Of a stretch of 64,000 nt of DNA, positions 42,415-52,500 are shown piece after piece. The notes beneath the pieces were generated by a model that had not been told where the DNA came from, made no database searches, and saw nothing but the letters and a program-made list of their open reading frames with translations. The position numbers and the translations under genes are program-made. Numbering within the stretch: the stretch's first letter is position 1; every line of letters begins with the position of its first letter. The stretch comes from CAVTBT01 sp963733065 (lineage in GTDB: Bacteria; Actinomycetota; Thermoleophilia; Gaiellales; Gaiellaceae): positions 372,001-436,000 of the forward strand of contig CAVTBT010000005.1 of NCBI GenBank assembly GCA_963733065.1, in the 5' to 3' direction.

Positions 42415-43256
42415 GCCGGCGCCTCGGCCTCGGCCGGCTCGACGACGACGTGGTCGACCGGAACGCCCGACGATGCGCGCAGCCGTCCGACGAGGTCGCG
42501 GCGCAACCACCCGGAGCGCGCGCCCGGGAAGGTCGACACGATGATCTCGTCCGTGCGCTCGTCCTCGATCGACTGCATCGCGGCGGTGTACGGGTCGGGG
42601 TGCGCGATCTGGCCGTGCACGTCGATGCCCTCCGAGCGCAGGCGCGAGAGCGCGGCCCGCAGCCGCCGCTCGGCGTCTGGATGCGGCGCGCGGCTGGGAT
42701 CGCTCTGCGGACTGATGATCAGGAAGCTCGCCGGGCCCTCCTGGGCGCGGGCGCGGATGCGCGCCAGCAGCGGCTCGCCGAGCACCGTCTCGTTCGCGAT
42801 CACGAGCACGTTCTCGCCCGAACGGCCCGTCACGTCGGCGACGATGTGCTCGACGGGCCGGTCGCCCGCCGCCTTGCGGATCTCGTCGACGAGGTTGCGG
42901 CGCAACCACCCGGACTTGGACTCCGGATGCGTGGAGACGATCACCTCGTCGATCCGCTCCATTGCCAGCGTGTCCTTGACCGCGTCGAGCGGTGCCGACT
43001 CGAACACCTGGCCGTGCGCCGGGATGCCCGCCTCGCGCAGCCGGGTGATGGTGCGGTCGAGACGCCGGCCGGCAGCCGCTCGCCGCGAGTCCTCGTAGAC
43101 GACGTACCCGGAGCTCGGCTCGGTCACGGGCGCAACGACGACCGCACGGATCGGCCCCTGCTCGCGCCGGCGGCGGACGGCGTCGATCAGCTCGTCCCCG
43201 GCGAGCGTCTCGTTCGCGACGACGAGGACGCAGCGCTCGCCCGGCTCGGCGTTCAC
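42411..43256 (-). CDS. Tandem UspA-like domain protein inside the cox operon
   Basis: GTG 43256, overlapping the ctaD stop, gives 281 residues with two copies of one domain (about 1-140 and 145-281). Each has VVANETLAGDELIDA or VIANETVLGEPLLAR, a GYVVYEDS or SRAPHPDAE segment, and (I/V)STHPESKSGWLRRNLVDEI or IVSTFPGARSGWLRRDLVGRL. The fold looks like UspA, and the same domain is known at the end of some actinobacterial permeases. It has no membrane helix. It lies between subunits I and III, overlapping both genes. Confidence 0.75.
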   Translation of the reverse strand: MNAEPGERCVLVVANETLAGDELIDAVRRRREQGPIRAVVVAPVTEPSSGYVVYEDSRRAAAGRRLDRTITRLREAGIPAHGQVFESAPLDAVKDTLAMERIDEVIVSTHPESKSGWLRRNLVDEIRKAAGDRPVEHIVADVTGRSGENVLVIANETVLGEPLLARIRARAQEGPASFLIISPQSDPSRAPHPDAERRLRAALSRLRSEGIDVHGQIAHPDPYTAAMQSIEDERTDEIIVSTFPGARSGWLRRDLVGRLRASSGVPVDHVVVEPAEAEAPA

Positions 43257-45205
43257 GCGTGAACCTCCTCGCGTTCGCCGGTCGCGGCGCGATCGCCGTT
43301 CATGACGGCGTGCCGCGCACCGGGGACGCCGTACTCGTACGGGCCGCCCACGACCTGCGGGATCTCGTCGAAGTTGAAGACGGGCGGCGGCGAGGACACC
43401 TGCCATTCGAGGGTCATCGCCCGCCAGGGATTGCCCGGCGCGATCGGCCCGCGCATCCAGCTCGAGATCATGTTGTAGAAGAAGATGATCACGGACGCGC
43501 CGAGCACGAAGGACGCGATCGAGATGAAGAAGTTCAGGTCGCCGAAGCGCTCGGCGTAGTCGGACACACGGCGCGGCATCCCGACGAGACCCACCCAGTG
43601 CATGGGGAAGAAGGTCGCGTTGAAGCTCACGAAGGTCGTCCAGAAATGCACCTTGCCGAGGCGCTCGTTGTACATCCGGCCGGTCATCTTCGGGAACCAG
43701 TAGTAGACCCCGGCGAAGATCGTGAACACGGAGCCGCCGAAGAGCACGTAGTGGATGTGCGCCACGACGAAGTACGTGTCGGAGGCGTGGATGTCGATGG
43801 GCACCGCGCCGAGGTAGATGCCGGACAGGCCGCCGATCACGAACATCGACACGAAGCCGAGGGCGAAGAGCATCGGCGTCGCGAAGTGCAGGCGCCCCTC
43901 CCACATCGTCGCGAGCCAGGAGAAGACCTTGATCCCGGTGGGCACGGCGATCAGCAGCGTGGTCACCATCATCGGCACGCGCAGCCAGGACGCCATCCCG
44001 GCCACGAACATGTGATGCGCCCAGACCGAGAACCCGAGCACGAGGATGCCCATCAGCGACAGCGCCATCAGGCGGTAGCCGAAGATCGGCTTGCGGCTGA
44101 ACACGGCGATGACCTCGGAGACGATGCCGAACCCGGGCAGCATCATGATGTAGACGGCCGGGTGGCTGTAGAACCAGAAGATGTGCTGGTACCCCAGCAC
44201 GTAGCCGCCCTCCTCGGGCGTGAAGAAGTTCGTGTGCATCACCCGGTCGAACATCGCGAAGAACTGCGACCCGGCGATGAACGGGGTCGCGACGACGACG
44301 AGCAGCGACGTCGTGAAGTTCGCCCACACGAGCAGCGGCAGGCGCCAGAACGTCAGGCCCGGCGCCCGCATGGTGATGATCGTGACCAGGAAGTTGAGCG
44401 CCGTCATGATCGAGCTCGCGCCCGCCCACTGCACGCCCATCTGGAAGAAGACGTTGCCGTACGGGTTGTCGACCGAGAGCGGCGCGTACCCCGTCCAGCC
44501 CGCCCCGAACGCGCCGCCCTCGGCGAGGAAGCTGGCGAGGAAGATGACGCCCGCGATCGGCAGCAGCCAGAACGAGAGCGCGTTCAGGCGGGGGAACGCC
44601 ATGTCCGGTGCACCGAGCATGAGCGGGACGACGAAGTTCGCCAGACCCGCGAACGCCGGGATGATGAACAGGAAGATCATGAGCGCCGCGTGCATCGAGA
44701 TCAGGCCGTTGAAGGTCTGACCGTCGACGAACTGCGCATCTGGCTGGGCGAGCTCGGCGCGGAAGATCATCGCCATCAGGCCGCCGAGGACGAAGAAGAT
44801 GAACGTCGTGACGACGTACTGGACGCCGATCACCTTGTGGTCCGTGTTGACTCGGAAGTAGTCCTTCCAGCTGTAGGCGCCGTGGCCGGAGTGGTCCTCC
44901 TCCCGGGTGGGTCGGCCCGAGATGTAGTAGAGCCAGTAGTCGAACGCGCCCAGGCCGGCGAGGAAGCCGACAGGCGCACAGACGAGCGCGCCGACGAGGA
45001 CGATCAGCTCCCACTGGACGATCGGGTCGTAACCGCCGAGCCAGCGGAAGAAGACGACGAGGCCCAGCCCGATGCCGAAGAAGAGGCCTGCCATCCACAG
45101 CGCCCGCAGCCAGCCCGGCCCGGTCAGCCAGTGCCAGCCGCTCGCGGACCTGCCCGGGCCCATGTGCGCTCCGTGCCCGTGCTGCTGCTCGACGGTCGTC
45201 GCCAC
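43253..45205 (-). CDS. ctaD: Cytochrome c oxidase subunit I (A2-type haem-copper oxidase)
   Basis: The 650-residue protein has about fourteen hydrophobic segments, including two extra at the N-terminus, and the haem/copper histidines (ISMHAALMIFLF, HPAVY, VWAHHMFVAG, VVAHIHYVLFG). The motif FYSHPAVYIMMLPGFG (H348) carries YSHP in place of GHPEVY. That marks the A2 subgroup, which lacks the D-channel glutamate and uses the neighbouring Tyr-Ser instead. It reduces oxygen and pumps protons. GTG 45205 overlaps the ctaC stop by one base. Confidence 0.95.
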   Translation of the reverse strand: MATTVEQQHGHGAHMGPGRSASGWHWLTGPGWLRALWMAGLFFGIGLGLVVFFRWLGGYDPIVQWELIVLVGALVCAPVGFLAGLGAFDYWLYYISGRPTREEDHSGHGAYSWKDYFRVNTDHKVIGVQYVVTTFIFFVLGGLMAMIFRAELAQPDAQFVDGQTFNGLISMHAALMIFLFIIPAFAGLANFVVPLMLGAPDMAFPRLNALSFWLLPIAGVIFLASFLAEGGAFGAGWTGYAPLSVDNPYGNVFFQMGVQWAGASSIMTALNFLVTIITMRAPGLTFWRLPLLVWANFTTSLLVVVATPFIAGSQFFAMFDRVMHTNFFTPEEGGYVLGYQHIFWFYSHPAVYIMMLPGFGIVSEVIAVFSRKPIFGYRLMALSLMGILVLGFSVWAHHMFVAGMASWLRVPMMVTTLLIAVPTGIKVFSWLATMWEGRLHFATPMLFALGFVSMFVIGGLSGIYLGAVPIDIHASDTYFVVAHIHYVLFGGSVFTIFAGVYYWFPKMTGRMYNERLGKVHFWTTFVSFNATFFPMHWVGLVGMPRRVSDYAERFGDLNFFISIASFVLGASVIIFFYNMISSWMRGPIAPGNPWRAMTLEWQVSSPPPVFNFDEIPQVVGGPYEYGVPGARHAVMNGDRAATGEREEVHA

Positions 45206-46209
45206 TACGACTCAGCTCCCTGTCCGCTGCCGGTCAGATACTGCACGAGCGCGTCGAGCTGCTCCTCGGTGAGCCCGTCGAAGGCGGGCATGACGCCCTC
45301 GCTGTAGCCCGGCACGACGAACTCGTTCGGCTTCAGGATCGAGTTCCGCACGTACTCCTCGAGGCTCTGCCCGTCCTTCGGCTGCAGGTCGTTCAGGGAG
45401 GGTCCGATCTCGGCGTCCGTGCCGGCCGGCTCGAAGGCGTGACAGCCCGCGCAGCCCTCGGAGGCGAACAGCGCGGCTCCGTCCGTCCCGCCACCGCCGC
45501 CGCCCTGCTGCTGCTCCTCGACCCAGCGATCGAAGGCGGCCACCGACACGACGCGCACGGGCGCGCGCATGAACGCGTGGCCGAGGCCGCAGAGCTCGGT
45601 GCAGACGAGCGGGAAGTCGCCGGTCCGGGTCGGCGTGATCACGAGACGCGTCGTGATGCCGGGCACCGCGTCCTGCTTCTGGCCCATGTCCGGGATCCAG
45701 AACGAGTGGAGGACGTCGTTCGCGCGCAGCGTCAGCTCCACGGCGCGGTCGATCGGCAGCACGAGCCGGGTCGAGCGGAGGTCGTCCTGGCCGGGGTACG
45801 TGAAGCTCCAGGCGAACTGCTGCGCGGTGACGTCGATCTTGAGCGGGTTGTCGCCGGCGTCGTCGTTCCGCGCCAGCACGACGGCGCTGACGATGGCGAT
45901 CGCCGTCACGAGCAGCGCCGGGACCGCTGTCCAGGCGATCTCGAGCCCGGTGTGGCCGTGGATCGGCGGACCGTCGCTGTCGTCGTCCGGCGCGGCGCGG
46001 AAGCGGACGATCATGTAGAGCATCCAGCCCGCGACGAGCGCGAAGATGGCGATGCAGATGATCGTCGCGAACCAGAAGGTGAAGACGATCCGGTCCATCT
46101 CCTCGGAGGCCGAATCGGGCAGCCAGTCGATCAGGACCGCGACGAGCGTCACGAGCACGCCGACGAGGGCGGCGACGAGCGCGATGCGGACGATCGAACC
46201 CCTGCGCAC
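45205..46209 (-). CDS. ctaC: Cytochrome c oxidase subunit II fused to cytochrome c (caa3-type)
   Basis: The 334-residue protein has two N-terminal membrane helices and a cupredoxin domain with the binuclear CuA site C203-TEL-C207-GLG-H211-AF-M214. A Gln/Gly linker leads to a C-terminal cytochrome c domain with C253-AG-C256-H257 and a distal GVMPAF methionine. The fusion defines a caa3 oxidase and makes a soluble cytochrome c unnecessary. The first gene of the operon, it is followed by ctaD. No haem A synthase (ctaA/ctaB) is in the window. Confidence 0.95.
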   Translation of the reverse strand: MRRGSIVRIALVAALVGVLVTLVAVLIDWLPDSASEEMDRIVFTFWFATIICIAIFALVAGWMLYMIVRFRAAPDDDSDGPPIHGHTGLEIAWTAVPALLVTAIAIVSAVVLARNDDAGDNPLKIDVTAQQFAWSFTYPGQDDLRSTRLVLPIDRAVELTLRANDVLHSFWIPDMGQKQDAVPGITTRLVITPTRTGDFPLVCTELCGLGHAFMRAPVRVVSVAAFDRWVEEQQQGGGGGGTDGAALFASEGCAGCHAFEPAGTDAEIGPSLNDLQPKDGQSLEEYVRNSILKPNEFVVPGYSEGVMPAFDGLTEEQLDALVQYLTGSGQGAES

Positions 46210-46301
46210 CGCTGGCGAGCCTACATGAGCCCGTACCCGGGAGGTCCCGACGACCGTTGCACCTCAGACCCCCGTCTGCAGCCACGAGGAGGACACCTCA
46301 A

Positions 46302-46535
46302 ATGGGTCTCGGAGTCAGCATCTTCCTGATCGCGATCGGCGCCATCCTGACCTGGGCGGTGAACGCCGAAGTGTCTGGTCTGGACATCACCGCGGTGGGC
46401 GTGATCCTGCTCGTCACGGGCGTCTTCGGCCTGCTGCTGAGCCTGCTGTTCTGGTCGTCGTGGGGCGGCCCGGCCGCCTTCGGCGAGCGCAGGACGCGGC
46501 GCACCACCTACATCGAGGACGGGCCTCCGTACTGA
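46302..46535 (+). CDS. DUF6458-type small membrane protein
   Basis: The 77-residue protein has two hydrophobic helices (GVSIFLIAIGAILTWAV and AVGVILLVTGVFGLLLSLLFW) and an Arg-rich cytoplasmic end with RRTTYIEDG. It matches a family of small actinobacterial membrane proteins of unknown function (DUF6458). ATG 46302 is preceded by GAGGAGG at a good distance. A terminator-like stem follows 25 bases after the stop. Confidence 0.78.
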   Translation: MGLGVSIFLIAIGAILTWAVNAEVSGLDITAVGVILLVTGVFGLLLSLLFWSSWGGPAAFGERRTRRTTYIEDGPPY

Positions 46536-46560
46536 ACCGCGCATCGGACTCGTGCACGGA

Positions 46561-46585
46561 GAACGGCCGGCCCCGCCGGCCGTTC
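46561..46585. terminator. Bidirectional terminator-like hairpin
   Basis: GAACGGCCGG (46561-46570) and CCGGCCGTTC (46576-46585) form a perfect ten-base stem with loop CCCCG. It lies between the convergent DUF6458 gene and the histidine kinase gene and can serve both. Confidence 0.65.
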
Positions 46586-46597
46586 TGCTGTCGGCGG

Positions 46598-49500
46598 TCA
46601 GGCGGTCGGTAGCTCGAACCAGAACGTCGAGCCGGCCGCCTCGGCGGACTCGACACCGATCCGGCCGTCCATCCGCCGCACGAGCTCCTGGCAGATGTAG
46701 AGGCCGAGCCCCGTGCCACCCACGCCCCGGGTCAGATTGGGATCGAGCCGGAAGAACTTCTCGAAGATCCGGGCGTGCTCGGAGGCGGGGATGCCGAGCC
46801 CGCGGTCGCTGACGATGAAGCGCACCGCGCGGCCCGCCGGCTCGACGCGCACCTCGACGAGGCCGCCGTCGGGCGAGTACTTGATCGCGTTGTCGACGAG
46901 GTTCACGAGCACCTGCCGCACCTTGTCCGGATCCGCGGCCACGGCGGGCACGTCCGGCGCCACGACGAGCGAGAGCTCGATGGCGGCGGGTAGATGGATC
47001 CGCGCCGCGGCCACGACGGCCGCGGCGAGCGCCTCGGCGTCGCAGCCCTCGATCGAGACGTCGAGCACGCCCGAGTCGAGCCTGCTGGCCCACAGCACGT
47101 CGTTGACGATCCGCGCCAGCCGCTCGGACTCCCCGGCGACCACGCCGAGCAGTCCGATCCGCTGGTCGTCGCCCAGCGCGACGTCCGTCCGCTGCAGCGT
47201 CATCGCCGCGCCGTAGATGGCAGCGAGCGGCGTCCGCAGCTCGTGCGACACGGTCGACACGAAGTCGCTCTTGAGCCGCTCGAGCGCGTGCTCCTCGGTG
47301 AGGTCGCGGAACGCGTAGACGGTTCCCTCCGGGAAGCGCACCGTCGAGAACGAGAGCCAGAGCTCGCGCTCCTGCACCTCGACGGGAAGCGGCTCCGAGC
47401 GCTCGCCGAGGCCGTCGAGCGGCCAGCCGGGGAGCGCCTCGCCGAGCGACCTGCCGACGATCTCCTCCTCGGCGATGCCGGTAATGCGGGTCGCCGCCGG
47501 GTTCCAGAGCGCGACCCGGCCGTAGCGGTCGACGAGGAAGACGCCGTCGGCAACGAACTCGAGCGCCTTCGCGGCCTCGGCGCGGGCGTCCGCCTCGGCG
47601 CGGGCCCGCCGCTCGTCCTCGACGTCGACGTTGCTGCCGACCCACTCGCGCACGGTGCCGTCGGCGTCGCGGATCGGCACCGCGCGCACCTCGACGCGGC
47701 GGTACTCGCCGTCGGCGCGGCGCAGGCGGTACCGCTGCTCGACCACCGGCCGCGCCTCGGCGATGGCCGCCACCCATTCGGCGCGAGTCGCCTCGCGGTC
47801 GTCCGGGTGGATGGCCTGCTCCCAGCCCCAGTCCGGCCCGAGATACTCGCGTGGCCCCTGCCCCGTGAAGGCCTCCCACGACGGGCTGCGCTCGATCATC
47901 GCGCCCGCGGCATCGGTCGTCCAGATGATCTGGGTCGTCGCCGCCAGGAGCGAGCGGAAACGCTCCTCGCTGCGCCGCAGCCGCCGCTCGATGCGCTTCC
48001 GGTCGGTGATGTCCCGGAACGACCAGAGGTAGCCGAGGTACGACCCGTCGGCGCCGGTAACCGGCGCGCCGTACCGCTCGATCGTGCGCCCGTCGCGGAA
48101 GCGCAGCTCTTCCCGGCTCGTGTCGCGCCGCGCGTAGAGCTCTCGCACGCGCGCGATGAACCCCTCCGGATCCTCGACACGCTCGAGCGCCGCCGCGAGC
48201 GCGGCCTCGTCGCCCCGTGCGACGACGTCGTCGGGGATGTGCCAGATCTCGGAGAAGCGCTGGTTGATGGAGAGGATCGCACCGTCGGGAGCGACCACGA
48301 GCAGCCCGTCGATCGACGCCTCGCCCTGCCGCTCCAGCACGGCACGCTGGAACTCGGTCTGCTGGAACAGGCGGGAGTTGTCGACCGCAGTGGCGGCCCG
48401 CCGCGCGATCTCGAGGGCGAGTGCGACGTCCGTCTCCTGCAGCATCCGCCCGGACTCGCCGGCGGTGACGAGCGTGAGGGCGCCGAGGATCCGTTCGCGC
48501 GCGACGAGCGGGACGACGACGGACGAGCGCAGGCCGAGCCCGCGGATGACCTCGAGCAGCTCCGGCCGGTCGTGTAGCACCTCGGCGATCAGCTCGTCGG
48601 TGATCTCGGAGACGACCTGCGGCTCGCCGGTCCGGATCACTGCCGCGACGCCGTACGGCGCTTCCGGATCGCGTGGGAGCTGCTCCTCGAGGCGCCTGGC
48701 CAGCGCGATCCGCTCCGGGTCCTCGTGTGCCACCGCGACGGTCTCGATCGAGCCGTCGTCGGCAACCAGTGCGATCGAGCACCAGTCGGCCACACTCGCG
48801 ACGGCCAGGCGGGCGACCGCGGACAGGGTCTCGTCGACGTCGAGCGACGACGCGAGCATCGTGCTGGCCTCCGCAAGAAACCGCTGCCGATCCTCGGCCC
48901 GCCGACGGTCGTCGATGTCGATGCAAGCGCCGATGTGGCCGGCGAACTCGCCGGCCGGCGTGAAGCGGGGTAGTCCCTCGTCGAGCACCCAGCGGTAGAC
49001 GCCGTCGTGCCGGGCGAGGCGGTACTCGAGGCTGAACGAGCCGTGCTCCGCCAGCGCACCGGCATCGATCGCGCGCACGCGCGGCACGTCGTCCGGGTGC
49101 ACGTTGTCGTACCACCCCACGCCGAGCTCCTGCTCCATGGGCCGGCCGGTGAACTCGAGCCAGCGGCGGTTGAAGTAGGTGCAGCCGCCCGTTGTGTCGG
49201 ACATCCAGACGAGCGCCGGGATCGTGTCCGCGAGGCGGCGGAAGCGCTCCTCGCTCTCCCGCAGCTGCGCCTCGGCAAGCTTGCGAACGCGGACGTCGCG
49301 CAGCACGGTCGAGATCGCGAACGGCGCCCCCGTCGCGGGGTCTCGGACGACGAACACCGTCCCTTCGACCGCGATCGACTCCCCGCTGACGCGGTGCCGA
49401 AGCTCCCACTCGCCCCTCGCCACGCCCTCCCGGACGGCCTCCGGAATGGCCACACGGTCGAGCACGGCTGCCGTCTCGGGCGTGCCGAAATCGATGAGCC

Positions 49501-52500
49501 GCTCCCCCACGACCCGTGCCGGATCGAGCCCGATCAGGTCGCAGCCCGCCGGGTTGACGTAGAGCGCCCGGCCGTCGAGATCGGCCATCGCGATGAAGTC
49601 CGAGCTCGTCTCGACCGTCGCGGCGAGCTTCTCGAGCTCCTGCTCCGCCCGCCTCCTCGCGGTCACGTCGTCGAACGCCACCACGCCCGCGACGATCCGA
49701 CCCTCGTTGTTTCGGATCGGCGTCGCGTTGACCTCCATGACGCCGCGTGATCCGTCGCCGCGCTCGAATCCGATCGCCTCCCGCGTGACCACCTCGCCCT
49801 CGCGGAGCGCACGCGCCAGCGGCCACTCGTGCGGTTCGTATCGTCGCCCGTCCGGGTGGAAGCCGACGAAGCTCGCGAAGTGCTCTTCACCCGTCGCCTC
49901 GCCCCAGGGGCGGCCCCAGATGCGCTCGGCCTGCTCGTTGTGCAGCACGAACGAGTTGGTGCGGGCGTCGAGGACCGCGATGCCGCTCGGCATCTGCGTC
50001 AGCACCGCCTCGAGCAGCTCCGCCGCGTCGGCGGCGTCGCGGTGCAGCTCGGCCTGGTCGAGCGCGGTGGCGAGCCGTCGCGCCAGCTCCTGGCCGGCGG
50101 CGAAGTCCTCGTCGCCGTGACGGCCCGGGACGTCCGAGCCGAGCGCGACCACGCCGCGGACGACGCCGCGCACGGTCAGCGGCAGGATCATCAACGAGCG
50201 CGGCGCGTGGTCGCGCAGCAGCGCCTGCTCGGGCTCGCTGCGCGCCATCTTGCTCAGCTCGTCGTCGCCGAGCGTGGGCATGTGCAGAGGCTCGCCCGTG
50301 GCCGCCACGCGCACGAGCGGCACGCCGTCGTCGCGCCCGAGGTCGTAGCGGTCGAGGCCCGCGAACGCCTCGAACCTCTCGGCCCGCTTGTACGCGCGCG
50401 CCAGCCGCACGAGTGACCCGCTTTCGAGCCTCCACACCGAGCACGTGTCGCAGAACGAGCCGACTGCGAGCTCCGCCACGGCCGGCACGACCTCGCCGAT
50501 CTCGAGAGAGGCCGCGAGCAGCTCGCTGGCTCGGGCCAGGAACCGGAAGCGCGCGGCCGCCCGCTCGCGCTCGGTGACCTCGAGGATCACCGCCGCCATG
50601 CCCGTCGTCTCGCCGTCGCTCGTGCGAACCGGGAAGTAGCTGGAGAGCCAGTGCCGGTCGTCCGCCAGCTCGGTCGCGTCGGCGTTCGTCGATTCCGCGC
50701 GCACCATCGGCTCTCCGGTCTCGAGCACGGAGCGGTAGATCGGCTCGAGCGTCCCCGCGAGCTTCGGGACCACCTCGTCGAGGGTGCGGCCGACGTGCTC
50801 GACAGGCGGCCGGCGGTTGATCTCCGCGAGCGCGTCGTTGACCCGGACGTAGCGCAGGTCACGGTCCCAGAACCCGATCCCGACCGGTGCCGAGACCAGC
50901 ACGGCCTCGAGCTGGGCGAGCGACTGCCGCGCCTCCAGGTAGAGGCGCGCGTTGTCCATCGCGACCGCCGCACGCCGGGCGAGCTCCACCGCCAGCTCGA
51001 CGTCGTCGGAGCCGTAGCGGCGCCCGGATTCGGCGGTGAGCAGCGAGATCGCGCCGAGTGTGCGGTCGCGTGCCACGAGTGGCACCGTGATCAGCGAGGT
51101 CGGCTCGACGCCGAGCGCCTCCGCCAGGCCGTTCGGCTCGGTCGTGTCGCGGGCCAGCTCCTCCGCCGTCAGCTCGGCCACGAGCTCCGGCTCGCGCGTG
51201 GCGATGACCCGCGCCACGCCCACATCGGCGTCCGGGTCGAGCGGATGGCGGTCGAGGATGGCGCGGACGCGCTCGGCGTCGCCCCCCGCGTGCTCGACCG
51301 CCAGCCGGACGATCGTGCCGTCGCCGCGCAGCTCGTAGACGACGCACCAGTCGGTGACCGCCGGCACGGCGAGCCGGGCGATGCTGCGCATCGTGGCTTC
51401 CACGTCCAGGGAGCCGGCGAGCACCTGGCTGGCCCGCGCGAGAAAGCGGAGGCGCTCCTCCGAGCGCTGCCGCTCGGCCACCTCGGCCTGCGCCTCCTCG
51501 TAGAGCACGGCGTTGTCGACGGCCAGCGCGGCGCGCTCGGCCAGCTCGAGCGCGAGTGAGAGGTCCTCCTCGTCGAGACGGCGCCCGCCGCCGGTCGTCG
51601 TGCCCATCGAGATGGCGCCGAGAGTCCTCCCGCGCGCGACGAGCGGCACGGCGAGGAACGACGACGGCGCGAGCCGGCCGTACAGCGACCGGTGTCCCTC
51701 GTCGAGGGAGATGTCGTCGAGCGCCCGCTCCGCCTGCTCGACCTCGTAGAGCGGCTCGTGCGTGGCTACCACCCTCGCCACCGGATGCGCCGGGTTGCCG
51801 AGCACCGGATAGCGCCGCCGGAGCTCGGCGAGCGTTGCGTGCCCCTCCGGATCGACGTGGACGTGGACGACGTGGCGAAGCGTCCCGTCCTCGTCGAGCC
51901 GGTCGACGAGGCAGTAGTCGGCGACCGCGGGAACAACGAGATGCGCGATCTCGGTCAACGTGCCATCGACGTCGAGCGACGACGACAGCGTCCGCCCCGC
52001 GTCCGCCAGCACGCGGAGCCGCTCGTCCGCGCGGCGCTGCTGCGTCAGGTCGTGGAACACGTTGATGGCGAGCCGGACGCCGCCCTCCTCGTCCAGCACC
52101 GGCGTGGCGCGGATCACAGACCAGCGCCGCTCGCCCGTGTCGACGAACCGGTACTGGACGATGCGCTCACTCTCGCGGCCCTCGACCAGCGCCGCGCGAC
52201 CGGGGAGGTCGCCGGCGGACAACGGAGCGCCGTGCTCGTCGAGCACCTCGAAGCGGGCCAGGATGTCCGCAACCGGCGTGGCGAGGAACTCGTCGCGCGA
52301 CTCGAAGCCGCTGAACCTGGCGGCCGCCTCGTTCGCGTAGACGAGCGAGCCGTCCGCCGCCTGCACCGTGACGCCGTCCGTGACGCTGCGGAAGATCGCC
52401 TCGAGCTGGTTGCGGGACTCGCGCAGATGCGCCTCGGTCCGGCGACGGTGCACCGCCGCCGCGACGTGGCTGGCCATCGTCTCCGCGAGCTGAACGCTGG

